Source of the DNA: an uncultured Alphaproteobacteria bacterium
Lineage (GTDB): Bacteria; Pseudomonadota; Alphaproteobacteria; Methylaequorales; Methylaequoraceae
Reading direction: 5' to 3'
Length of the DNA: 64,000 bases
Assembly (NCBI GenBank): GCA_902617375.1
Contig: CACMWI010000005.1
Coordinates: 22,556-86,555, forward strand
A program made the position numbers and the translations under genes. The notes under the pieces were generated by a model. It was not told where the DNA came from. It was given only the letters and a program-made list of their open reading frames with translations, and searched no databases. Position 1 is the first letter of the stretch, and every line of letters starts with the position of its first letter. Positions 47,841-55,066 of the stretch are shown here, piece after piece.

Positions 47841-48341
47841 TCATAGCATTTCTACCCCAAGCATTTCCCAATTTCCAGACTTCGGATTATTACAAGCAAA
47901 ACCTTGTCCTCTTTTAATCATCCCCTTTTCCTCAATTGAAAAATCAAATTTTTTACATTGTTCTTTGCCAAAGTTTCTTTTCACTGTTTCTTTAGGTTCG
48001 ATTTTAGTGATTACTTCTTCACTATTTTCGTCAATCATTGACCATGTGGTTTTTTTTTCTCTTTCCATTGAAACATTTAAAACCTCTTGCTGGTCGTCCG
48101 TCATATTTTCGGCAATTTCAGAACCCATAAAAACTCCTGCGAGCGTTCCTAATGTTGTTATTGCAATTACTTGATTAAGATTCCCTCCAGTTCCCGACTT
48201 ACCTAACCAACTCTTAACAAGGGTATATGTTCCCATACCAACTCCAGCACCAGTTCCATAGGTAATCCAATTTTTTTTGCCATTTTGTGAACACGAGGAT
48301 ATTAAAATCGTTGCAAATAATATTATAATTGTATTTCTCAT
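47841..48341 (-). CDS. 17-kDa surface-antigen-like lipoprotein
   Basis: This protein of about 166 residues has a lipobox (FATILISSC), a glycine-rich zipper-like hydrophobic region (GTGAGVGMGTYTLV, TLGTLAGVFMGSEIAE) and a C-terminal part like the 17-kDa antigen family: CKKFDFSIEEKG, then GQGFACNNPKSGNWEML. It is probably anchored in the outer membrane. I chose ATG 48341, with GGAAAG upstream, instead of a TTG at 48359. It is divergent from the WYL regulator, with a shared 113-bp control region. Confidence 0.72.
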   Translation of the reverse strand: MRNTIIILFATILISSCSQNGKKNWITYGTGAGVGMGTYTLVKSWLGKSGTGGNLNQVIAITTLGTLAGVFMGSEIAENMTDDQQEVLNVSMEREKKTTWSMIDENSEEVITKIEPKETVKRNFGKEQCKKFDFSIEEKGMIKRGQGFACNNPKSGNWEMLGVEML

Positions 48342-48388
48342 CTTTTTCTTTCCTTTCAAAAGTAATATAAATAATATAACCTATATGT

Positions 48389-48405
48389 GTGCCAGAATTG
48401 GGCAC
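48389..48405. promoter_or_regulatory. Candidate WYL-regulator operator
   Basis: The inverted repeat GTGCC-N7-GGCAC lies between the divergent lipoprotein (48341) and WYL regulator (48455) starts. It is conspicuously GC-rich for this DNA. Two further half-site positions also match. WYL regulators such as BrxR bind inverted repeats upstream of their own operons. Confidence 0.4.
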
Positions 48406-48454
48406 TTTAAAAAATGTTGTGTTTTAAAAACAACTTTTTCTATTAGTTTAGATT

Positions 48455-49423
48455 ATGCGACTTGAAAAATTAGAAAACTTACTGGAGTTAGCATCAGCAA
48501 TGCAGGCTAACCGTCAAGGAATATCTATTCAAGATATTATAGAAAAGTTTAGTGTTAGCAGACGAACAGCTATACGAATGAAAAATATAATTTCCAATGT
48601 GTTTCCATTAATTAGAGAAGTTAAAACTGACTCTAGAATAAAAAGGTGGACTATTCCTAGCTCAACACTTGAAAAAATCGTAAGCGTTGATACTGAGGAA
48701 TTTGCTTCACTTGAAATAGCTCGCAAATTATTAAAAAAGAATAATTTAACTCACGAAGCTAAAAAAATTGAGGTTTTAAAAAATAAGATTTCTATGGTTT
48801 TATCCTCTAACTTATTAAATAAAATCGAGACGGACCTCGAGGTTTTAGTAGAAAACGAATTAATTGCTTTTAAAGCAGGTCCAAAACCAATTTATGAAAA
48901 ACAATTACTTAAAGATATCCGTTATGCTGTCAAAGCATGTCTTAAATGTGAGATTAAATATAATAAAAAAAAATTTATCGTTGAACCTTATGGTATTTTA
49001 TTTGGGCATAGACACTATCTTGTTGCTCGAAATTCTCAAGATAAGATAATAAAATTAAAGTATTACTCTCTTCCTGAAATTGAATTATTTAAAATCTCTA
49101 ATGGATATTTTTCAAGAAATGATTCTTTATCAATAAAAAAATTGGTAGATAAAAGCTTTGGTGTTTTTGACGAAAAACCATTTGATGTAGAAATAGTTTT
49201 TAATAAGAATGTGGCTAAAGAAGCTAGGCAATTTTTATTTCACAGTTCACAAACCTTTACTGATAATCCTGACAAAACTTTAACATTAAAATTTCATTCT
49301 GGGGGAATGATTGAGATGGCTTGGTATTTTTTTAGATGGGGTAAGAATATTAAAGTATTAAAACCAAAAAAATTAAAAATATTATTGAAAAAGTTTTTAA
49401 TTAATTGGAAGATAGTACCCTAG
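48455..49423 (+). CDS. WYL-domain transcriptional regulator
   Basis: This 322-residue protein has an N-terminal helix-turn-helix (about 8-50; ISIQDIIEKFSVSRRTAIRM), then a WYL domain (about 160-195; CEIKYNKKKFIVEPYGILFG and RHYLVARN) and a C-terminal WCX-like extension (about 230-320). WYL regulators often control phage-defence operons by sensing nucleic acid or nucleotide ligands. It is the first gene of a five-gene co-directional set. Its stop codon is part of the ribosome-binding region of the KAP gene 12 nt downstream. Confidence 0.87.
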   Translation: MRLEKLENLLELASAMQANRQGISIQDIIEKFSVSRRTAIRMKNIISNVFPLIREVKTDSRIKRWTIPSSTLEKIVSVDTEEFASLEIARKLLKKNNLTHEAKKIEVLKNKISMVLSSNLLNKIETDLEVLVENELIAFKAGPKPIYEKQLLKDIRYAVKACLKCEIKYNKKKFIVEPYGILFGHRHYLVARNSQDKIIKLKYYSLPEIELFKISNGYFSRNDSLSIKKLVDKSFGVFDEKPFDVEIVFNKNVAKEARQFLFHSSQTFTDNPDKTLTLKFHSGGMIEMAWYFFRWGKNIKVLKPKKLKILLKKFLINWKIVP

Positions 49424-49434
49424 GAAATTGAGAT

Positions 49435-51405
49435 ATGTCTATTGGAATAGTTGATGAACCAATCTTAGGTCAAAGTCAAGATTGGTTAGAAATAAAGAAG
49501 CACGCTGATGCCCTTGTTCAGTTTATAAAAGAAACAGACACACCAATGACAATAGGTGTTCAAGGTGAGTGGGGAAGTGGAAAAACGTCTCTTCTTAACC
49601 AGATTAAAGAGGAATTATCCTCAAGCAAAGACATCAGACAAATTTGGATAAATTCTTGGGAAAACTCCCTAATGGTGACCCCAGAACAATGTCTTATCAA
49701 AATTATTAATGAAATTATTGACGAAATTCTTGGGTCCGACGCAAAGCATTCAAACAAAGATAAAATTGCCAAGATAGCAAGTTCTGTTTTCAAAGGTGCA
49801 TTGAAAGTTGGTGCAGCGGCGACAATGGGCGTAAAAGCAGGAGAAGAATTAGACAGAGTTATGGATGGAGAGAATGAAAATAATATTAAAAAGCTTAGAA
49901 GCACTCTTGATAATTTAATCCAGGATATTACTGATGCGTCATCAAATGCTTATAAAAAAATTGTAATTTATGTGGATGATTTAGATAGAGTTGAGCCAAG
50001 AGATGCCGTAAAAATTTTAGAGTTATTGAAAAATATATTTAACTTAAAACATTGTGTGTTTCTGTTGGCTATTGATTATCAAGTTGTTGTAAAAGGTCTT
50101 AGAGATAAATTTGGTGAACAGACTGAAGAAAACGAGTGGGAGTTCCGAGCATTTTTTGACAAGATTATTCAGTTACCATTTATGATGCCCATGGGCCAAT
50201 ATAATATCAGTAATTATATCAAGAATCTTTTAATAAAAATTAAATTTATTGAAGAAGGTGATTTCGATGAGGATCATATAAAAACTGTTATTATGAACAC
50301 AATTGGAGGCAATCCAAGGTCACTCAAAAGATTAATAAATTCGGTTTCTTTAATTAAATTATTCACAGGTGATACTAAATTAGTTGAAACAGATGAAGAA
50401 AAAACATTGTCTGAAGATGATCAGAAATTATTATTATTTTCATTATTATGTATTCAGATTGCGTACCCAAAAGTTTATGAATTATTGTCTGTAAAACCCG
50501 ATTTTTTAAATTGGGACAATGACTTAGCTTTCGAAATGACAAGAAAAAAAGAGGAAGAATCTAAATCTTTTAAAAATGAATTTGAGAATGCTTTAAAGTC
50601 TGAAGATTTTGACGAAGAGTGGGAACAATGTCTGTTTAGAATATGTTATATTAACCCCAGACTTAAACCAAAAGTTTCAGAAGTTTCAAAAATTTTAACG
50701 TTTATTAAAGATGAATTTTTAAAAGAACACGAAGAGGAGATTGGACAAATTATTGCTCAGATTTTAAGTAAAACATCTGTTACCAGTGTAACTTCAACTG
50801 ATAACGGGCAGGAATATATTCTTCCTGAAAGAAAAGCAGCATATCATAGAAGATTTTTAGATAATTTTGATTCTTTTATTATTGATCATAGGCAAAATAA
50901 AAAAATGGAAGAAGAGGTTGAAAAAATAATTAAAGAAATCTACGCTGATTTACAAAGTATGTTCGAAAATATTGAGTTTAAATTTGCAGGAGGTATGACA
51001 ATGTACACGTCAAAAAGAAATTTTATGAAAGTCAATCCTAGCGCTAAATTTCTAGACTTAAGATTAGTAAAGGATTTTGAAAATGATTACAAACTACCGA
51101 AAGTAAAGAATCTTGTTGTAAAGCACAGTAGGCCCTTTAATCCAGATGCTCTCTCAAGTGTTCATAATTCACACATGTACAGTATTCGATTGGATAATTT
51201 AAAGGATTATCAAGCATGTAAAAATGATTTAAAAGATTTATTCAAAAAATCCTTCATAATGATCGATAAATTTAAAGATAAAATTTTAGGACTAGAAATT
51301 AAAAAAGGAAGAGTTTCAAGAGTTCATGGAAAAATAATAGAAGATTTAGATGAATCAATGAAATTATGTCATAAATATTTAGTTCCAAACTATAGAGAAA
51401 ATTAA
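49435..51405 (+). CDS. KAP-family P-loop NTPase
   Basis: This 656-residue STAND-like NTPase has Walker A GEWGSGKT (44-51), the KAP-typical IWINSWEN (70-77) and Walker B IVIYVDDLDR (176-185). FRAFFDKIIQLPFMMP and GGNPRSLKRLINS are sensor-2-like segments. A weakly hydrophobic Ala/Gly stretch (about 118-135) sits where some KAP proteins insert membrane helices. The C-terminal third (about 510-650; TMYTSKRNFMKVNPSAKFLD) resembles a DUF5655-type domain. KAP NTPases occur in several anti-phage systems. It is followed at 20 nt by a small protein and two nucleases. Confidence 0.87.
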   Translation: MSIGIVDEPILGQSQDWLEIKKHADALVQFIKETDTPMTIGVQGEWGSGKTSLLNQIKEELSSSKDIRQIWINSWENSLMVTPEQCLIKIINEIIDEILGSDAKHSNKDKIAKIASSVFKGALKVGAAATMGVKAGEELDRVMDGENENNIKKLRSTLDNLIQDITDASSNAYKKIVIYVDDLDRVEPRDAVKILELLKNIFNLKHCVFLLAIDYQVVVKGLRDKFGEQTEENEWEFRAFFDKIIQLPFMMPMGQYNISNYIKNLLIKIKFIEEGDFDEDHIKTVIMNTIGGNPRSLKRLINSVSLIKLFTGDTKLVETDEEKTLSEDDQKLLLFSLLCIQIAYPKVYELLSVKPDFLNWDNDLAFEMTRKKEEESKSFKNEFENALKSEDFDEEWEQCLFRICYINPRLKPKVSEVSKILTFIKDEFLKEHEEEIGQIIAQILSKTSVTSVTSTDNGQEYILPERKAAYHRRFLDNFDSFIIDHRQNKKMEEEVEKIIKEIYADLQSMFENIEFKFAGGMTMYTSKRNFMKVNPSAKFLDLRLVKDFENDYKLPKVKNLVVKHSRPFNPDALSSVHNSHMYSIRLDNLKDYQACKNDLKDLFKKSFIMIDKFKDKILGLEIKKGRVSRVHGKIIEDLDESMKLCHKYLVPNYREN

Positions 51406-51425
51406 TCTAAATAATTGAGGGAATA

Positions 51426-51677
51426 ATGGGATTATTTAAATGGTTATTAGGTGGAGCAGCTGCTGCCAAAGTTTATAACAAACTCAATAGACCAATTATT
51501 GAATTTCCATCTACTGAATACACATTATACGCACTTGAAAATAGTGGAATTACTGGCAGAAAATGGTTAGTTAGATACAAATATAAGGGCTCAAAGTATA
51601 CTGCACAAATTGATACTGGGACGCGAGGGTTTACTGTTGCTGGTGGTGGACCTATGGCAAAAGTTTACTTTCCATGA
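51426..51677 (+). CDS. Small protein of unknown function between KAP NTPase and nuclease
   Basis: This 83-residue protein has a GAGGGA ribosome-binding site. An Ala/Gly-rich N-terminal hydrophobic segment (about 4-18; FKWLLGGAAAAKVYN) is followed by a beta-rich domain (RKWLVRYKYKGSKYTAQIDT, then GFTVAGGGPMAKVYFP). I do not recognise the family. The stop overlaps the start of the GIY-YIG gene by 4 bp, so it is made together with the nuclease and may be an adaptor or inhibitor (inference). Confidence 0.7.
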   Translation: MGLFKWLLGGAAAAKVYNKLNRPIIEFPSTEYTLYALENSGITGRKWLVRYKYKGSKYTAQIDTGTRGFTVAGGGPMAKVYFP

Positions 51678-52390
51678 CTCAATTTTTCTTCAATAGAAAT
51701 ACAATTGATAATCTAAAGTTTTATGTTTACGGACTAAAAGATCCCTTTACTAATAAATATTTTTACATTGGGAAAGGTAAAGCAAATAGAGTCTTTTCCC
51801 ATGTAAATCAAAAAATTAAAAGAGGAATTGATGATCCAAAATATGACAAAATCCAAGAAATACGTTCGCAGGGAGGAAAGGTCAAAATTGATATTATTAG
51901 ACATGGTCTGGATGAAAGGCAAGCACTTCTAATTGAAAGTTGTCTTATAGATACTTTAGGAGTAAATCAAATGGCAAATAAAGTTAAGGGAATTGATCAT
52001 GATAGATTCGGTCTCATGCCGGTAAATGTAATTAAGCAAATCTATAAAGGAAAGGATTTTAAAACATCTGCTCCATGCGTATGTTTTAAAATAAATAAGG
52101 CCTGGAATAAAAATATAAAAATTAATGAACTATATGATAAGACAAGGTCATGGTGGAGATTATCAAAAACAAGATCACAGAAGGCTATGTATGGAATTGG
52201 TATTGCCTTTGGAATTATACGATCAATTTATAAAATAAATAGTTGGGAGGATGGTGGAAAATATAATCGTCCGACTCGCATAAGGTTTCATGGAGAAAAA
52301 GCAATAGATATGCAAAAACATATTGGGGATTCAATGCTTAATCAACCAAATCATAGAGTAAGTGGACCTACCTTTTATATTAATTGTTAA
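51674..52390 (+). CDS. LEM-3-like GIY-YIG endonuclease
   Basis: This 238-residue protein has an N-terminal GIY-YIG domain with FYVYGLKDP (16-24), FYIGKGKANRVFSH (YIG at 31-33, Arg39, His43) and ALLIESCLIDTLG carrying the metal-binding Glu. The C-terminal domain (about 125-215) has ELYDKTRSWWRLSKTRSQKA and an Ile-rich region ending INSWED, common in this nuclease subfamily. It is likely the DNA- or RNA-cutting effector of the operon. It overlaps the small protein by 4 bp. Confidence 0.85.
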   Translation: MTQFFFNRNTIDNLKFYVYGLKDPFTNKYFYIGKGKANRVFSHVNQKIKRGIDDPKYDKIQEIRSQGGKVKIDIIRHGLDERQALLIESCLIDTLGVNQMANKVKGIDHDRFGLMPVNVIKQIYKGKDFKTSAPCVCFKINKAWNKNIKINELYDKTRSWWRLSKTRSQKAMYGIGIAFGIIRSIYKINSWEDGGKYNRPTRIRFHGEKAIDMQKHIGDSMLNQPNHRVSGPTFYINC

Positions 52391-52398
52391 TTAAAAAA

Positions 52399-53064
52399 AT
52401 GGCTAGAAAAAAACTTAAACATTTTCCATTTCATGACGAAAAAAAACTGGTAGAGGCAGCTATAATTTTTTTCAATAAATCAAATGTAGAAACTCAAAAA
52501 AATTTCTATTACGACCCATCAACTAAAAGAAAAAGGTATCAAGTTGACTGTCTTGTTGAAAAGCGTAAAACAATTATCGAATATGATGGTCCAAATCATT
52601 ACAATAATATCTGGAAGATATATAGAGATAAACAAAGATATAAATTTCTAAAGGATTTAGGATATAAAGTTGTCATATTTCCATACTATTGTGCATTGAC
52701 TAAAGATATGGCTCGTTATATTTTTGGTGATTTTTATTCCGAAGATAAGTATCAGGAAATGCTTGATAAAACATGTGACGTTAAAAATGAATCAGAAATT
52801 TTAGGTCCAGGGTGGCATACATCTAGAGAAACTCCAGCTAATTTTATACCCCTAGGTATTGATAGATTTTATAAGGAATTAATGAGCATTCCAAAAAGTC
52901 AGTTAGATGGAATAATTTTTAGTTTACAGCTCTATTGTAAAGATTTTCCAAAAGAGTTTATTATACCCAATGATCCACGCATCAATAAATTAATGGAAAA
53001 GAATATCAACAAAAATAATCTCAATTATTATTATTCACGACGAGACGGAAAAGTTTATATTTAA
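52399..53064 (+). CDS. PD-(D/E)XK nuclease-like protein (Vsr/DUF559 type)
   Basis: This protein of about 221 residues has a nuclease core in the first half: YQVDCLVEKRKTIIEYDGPNHY gives Asp50, Glu61 and Asp63, split here as VDCLVEKRK and IIEYDGPNHY. It is followed by QRYKFLKDLGYKVVIFPYY, the order of Vsr- and DUF559-like folds. The C-terminal half (WHTSRETPANFIPLGIDRFY) is unfamiliar. ATG 52399 lies 9 nt after the GIY-YIG stop; an upstream TTG is less likely. It closes the operon and overlaps the convergent HAD gene by 30 bp. Confidence 0.8.
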   Translation: MARKKLKHFPFHDEKKLVEAAIIFFNKSNVETQKNFYYDPSTKRKRYQVDCLVEKRKTIIEYDGPNHYNNIWKIYRDKQRYKFLKDLGYKVVIFPYYCALTKDMARYIFGDFYSEDKYQEMLDKTCDVKNESEILGPGWHTSRETPANFIPLGIDRFYKELMSIPKSQLDGIIFSLQLYCKDFPKEFIIPNDPRINKLMEKNINKNNLNYYYSRRDGKVYI

Positions 53065-53850
53065 TTCCATTATTGTATTTATTAATTTTTCAATTGGTCC
53101 ATTTTCTGAATAATCATTTTCCACGATAAAGTTAACTCTTTTTTCTCGTAATATTTTTTTTGCATTTTTTTCAGAAGTCTCATCATTTTCGTAAACGCAT
53201 ATTGATGTTCCGCCATTTTTTTTATTTACCACAAACGTGGGAATGTCTGTTTCACCATCACCAAAAAAAAAAATATTCTCGAATGGAATATATATTTTTT
53301 TATCTTCAATTTTATTATTGACCCCTGCGTTATCATAAACATCAAATTTGCCTTTATGTATTCTATACAAAAATTGAACTTTATTAGAGTAATTAACAGA
53401 TAGCCTTGGCCAAATAAAGTCTCTATTAAAAATATACGATGAAGCAAAAATTTTTTTTATATTTTTTGATATTTTACATCCCTTTATCATTTCTTCTAAG
53501 CCAGATGAAATAATATAATGTTCAATGTTCACATTAAATTTTTTCTTTATTTTCTTTTCAATACTTTGAAACCAACTTTCAACACCTTTAAAAAGAATAA
53601 TTTTTCTTCCATACTTTTTGAATATTGAGCTAGAAAAATCAATATTTGATTCTTTCATTTTAGTCATTAAGAGTTTTAAGTAAGCTAAAGTTGGATCGCA
53701 TTTATTTCGATTGGAATAATCAACAACTTTTTTCCAAAAAATTTTTGGATTAACCTTACAATCAGGTAATAAATGATGATTCATCATATATTCTGGACAT
53801 AAGGTTCCATCAAAGTCATAACAAAAGGCAAATTTTTTAACTTTAGTCAA
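53035..53850 (-). CDS. HAD-family hydrolase
   Basis: This 271-residue protein has HAD motif I FCYDFDGTLCP (nucleophile Asp), motif II near YIISSGLEEMI, a Lys-containing segment, and motif IV FFFGDGETDIPTF. An all-helical cap (about 35-95) suits a small-molecule phosphatase. The substrate is not predictable. It is convergent with the nuclease operon and 14 nt downstream of the GxxExxY gene on the same strand, so those two form a separate unit. Confidence 0.82.
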   Translation of the reverse strand: MTKVKKFAFCYDFDGTLCPEYMMNHHLLPDCKVNPKIFWKKVVDYSNRNKCDPTLAYLKLLMTKMKESNIDFSSSIFKKYGRKIILFKGVESWFQSIEKKIKKKFNVNIEHYIISSGLEEMIKGCKISKNIKKIFASSYIFNRDFIWPRLSVNYSNKVQFLYRIHKGKFDVYDNAGVNNKIEDKKIYIPFENIFFFGDGETDIPTFVVNKKNGGTSICVYENDETSEKNAKKILREKRVNFIVENDYSENGPIEKLINTIMELNINFSVSS

Positions 53851-53864
53851 TTAATATGATTTTC

Positions 53865-54344
53865 TTAAATTTTATATTTTTTAGTGATATCAATAAATTT
53901 ACTATTTTTTAATTCCCAAACCTCAAAAGTCACTCCATCTGGTGGTAGGGAATACATACCCTCATCATAATCTTCAACACCTTTATAATTTATTAATATT
54001 CCTTTAGTCACTGACCCTAAACTTTTATTAACATTGCTTGGTGCAGAGACTAGATAGTTTTTTAATTGTTGCCTGTGAGAATCTGAAAGTTTTGAAGAAA
54101 CTTTTGTTTCAATCATTATTGTCTCTTTAAGATCCATGCAAGGATAAATTAAAAAATCTAATTCACCTAGACCGAGAGCATGGTTTTTATAAAAAAGTTC
54201 GATATTTGTTTCTCTTAAAAAATCAATTTTATGTTCGCGTAATTCAACAGCTACCGCCATTTGAATAAATCTTTCTTCATAACCACCTAATTGTTTATAA
54301 ACCTTTTTAGATAAGTTAATGAAAGTTTTTAAAAATTTTTGCAT
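53865..54344 (-). CDS. GxxExxY-type PD-(D/E)XK protein
   Basis: This 159-residue protein has YEERFIQMAVAVELREHKID, ELFYKNHALGLGELDFLIYP and IMIETKVSSKLSDSHRQQLKNYL. This gives Glu...Asp...Glu-x-Lys in the order of PDDEXK_3 (GxxExxY) proteins. The family is frequent in marine and host-associated bacteria; its substrate is unknown. It precedes the HAD gene in a two-gene unit. Confidence 0.75.
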   Translation of the reverse strand: MQKFLKTFINLSKKVYKQLGGYEERFIQMAVAVELREHKIDFLRETNIELFYKNHALGLGELDFLIYPCMDLKETIMIETKVSSKLSDSHRQQLKNYLVSAPSNVNKSLGSVTKGILINYKGVEDYDEGMYSLPPDGVTFEVWELKNSKFIDITKKYKI

Positions 54345-54386
54345 AATTAATAATAGTTAATTTTAAATGTTAATGAAAGGTAAAAT

Positions 54387-54704
54387 ATGGGAATTAAATT
54401 TGACGGTACATATGTAAAAGACGGGTTTAAAACTATAGCAAATTTAAAAGATGGAAAAATCTTGAGAGAAGGACAGTCCTCTGGAGGTAAAGCTTTAGGT
54501 AATATAAAGTCTGGAGATATTATAAGAGAAAAAGATTCATCAGGTGGTAAAACATTATGCAACGTAAAAGATGGAAAAAATATTAGAGACGGACAATCTT
54601 CAGGTGGAAAGCAATTAATAAAAATTTCTGATGCTGCTAAAAAGATTGGAGCCTCGTCTCATGGAGCCTCTACAGCATTAGTATGGTATTTTTTCGCAAG
54701 ATAA
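54387..54704 (+). CDS. Protein with three exact-period 20-residue repeats
   Basis: This 105-residue protein has tandem units at 21-40, 41-60 and 61-80 with pattern K-D/S-G-x-I-x-R-E/D-x-x-S-S-G-G-K-x-L-x-x-I/V (for example KDGKILREGQSSGGKALGNI). A decayed unit at about 5-20 comes first. Such hairpin repeats suggest a beta-solenoid or stacked beta-hairpins. The C-terminus (about 80-105) is helical and ends ALVWYFFAR. No known function. It is the last gene before attachment repeat 3. Confidence 0.75.
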   Translation: MGIKFDGTYVKDGFKTIANLKDGKILREGQSSGGKALGNIKSGDIIREKDSSGGKTLCNVKDGKNIRDGQSSGGKQLIKISDAAKKIGASSHGASTALVWYFFAR

Positions 54705-54742
54705 TAAATGATTAAATATAATGAAATACTTTTCTTAAAAAA

Positions 54743-54868
54743 GTGTGATAGTAAAGTGTGATAGAAAAAACTTTATGTATTTAAATCAATGACTTACAAC
54801 CAAACGTAACTGATTCAAAATCCGTTTCTCTTCGGAGAGTGTCCGTTCAAGTCGGACTAGGGGTACCA
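54743..54868 (+). repeat. Attachment repeat 3 with arm sites; foreign tRNA-Leu 3' end
   Basis: The core 54812-54868 (57 bp) has the tRNA-Leu anticodon loop, T-arm and CCA. Its variable arm reads TCTC-TTCG-GAGA instead of GAAC-TTCG-GTTC, three base pairs changed on both sides so that pairing is kept. The arm region holds two GTGTGATAG copies 13 bp apart (54743-54751, 54756-54764) and then the TTTAAATCAATGACTTACAA block shared with repeat 2. Confidence 0.85.
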
Positions 54869-55065
54869 TCTAAATTCAATGTGAGTAAGGGTTTTAGAAT
54901 ATTCATATTGTTCTTAAAACAAACATTATTTCTATTATCAAATCGTCCGTAAAATCTATCTGATTGGTCATAAAAAATATTGGTTTCAAACCAGAAATTA
55001 AGATTATCTAAATATTTATATTTTATGAATTTAGTAATGAGTTCAAATTGAGTTGAGCTGAGTTT
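54847..55065 (-). pseudogene. Possible truncated coding remnant at the island edge
   Basis: Directly after the NADH dehydrogenase stop, a 72-codon minus-strand frame without a start reads like protein (TQFELITKFIKYKYLDNLNF, then IFYDQSDRFYGRFDNRN). It stops inside attachment repeat 3. Aromatic-rich alternation would fit the end of an outer-membrane protein. It may be the leftover of a gene cut by integration, or chance. The rest of the 54705-55066 gap holds only the attachment repeat. Confidence 0.3.
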
Positions 55066-55066
55066 T

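Noticed and set aside
54387..54704. CRISPR-like periodic repeats
   Set aside because: The 60-bp periodicity is of codons in a protein with 20-residue repeats; the DNA units diverge and there are no spacers. No CRISPR array is present in the window.
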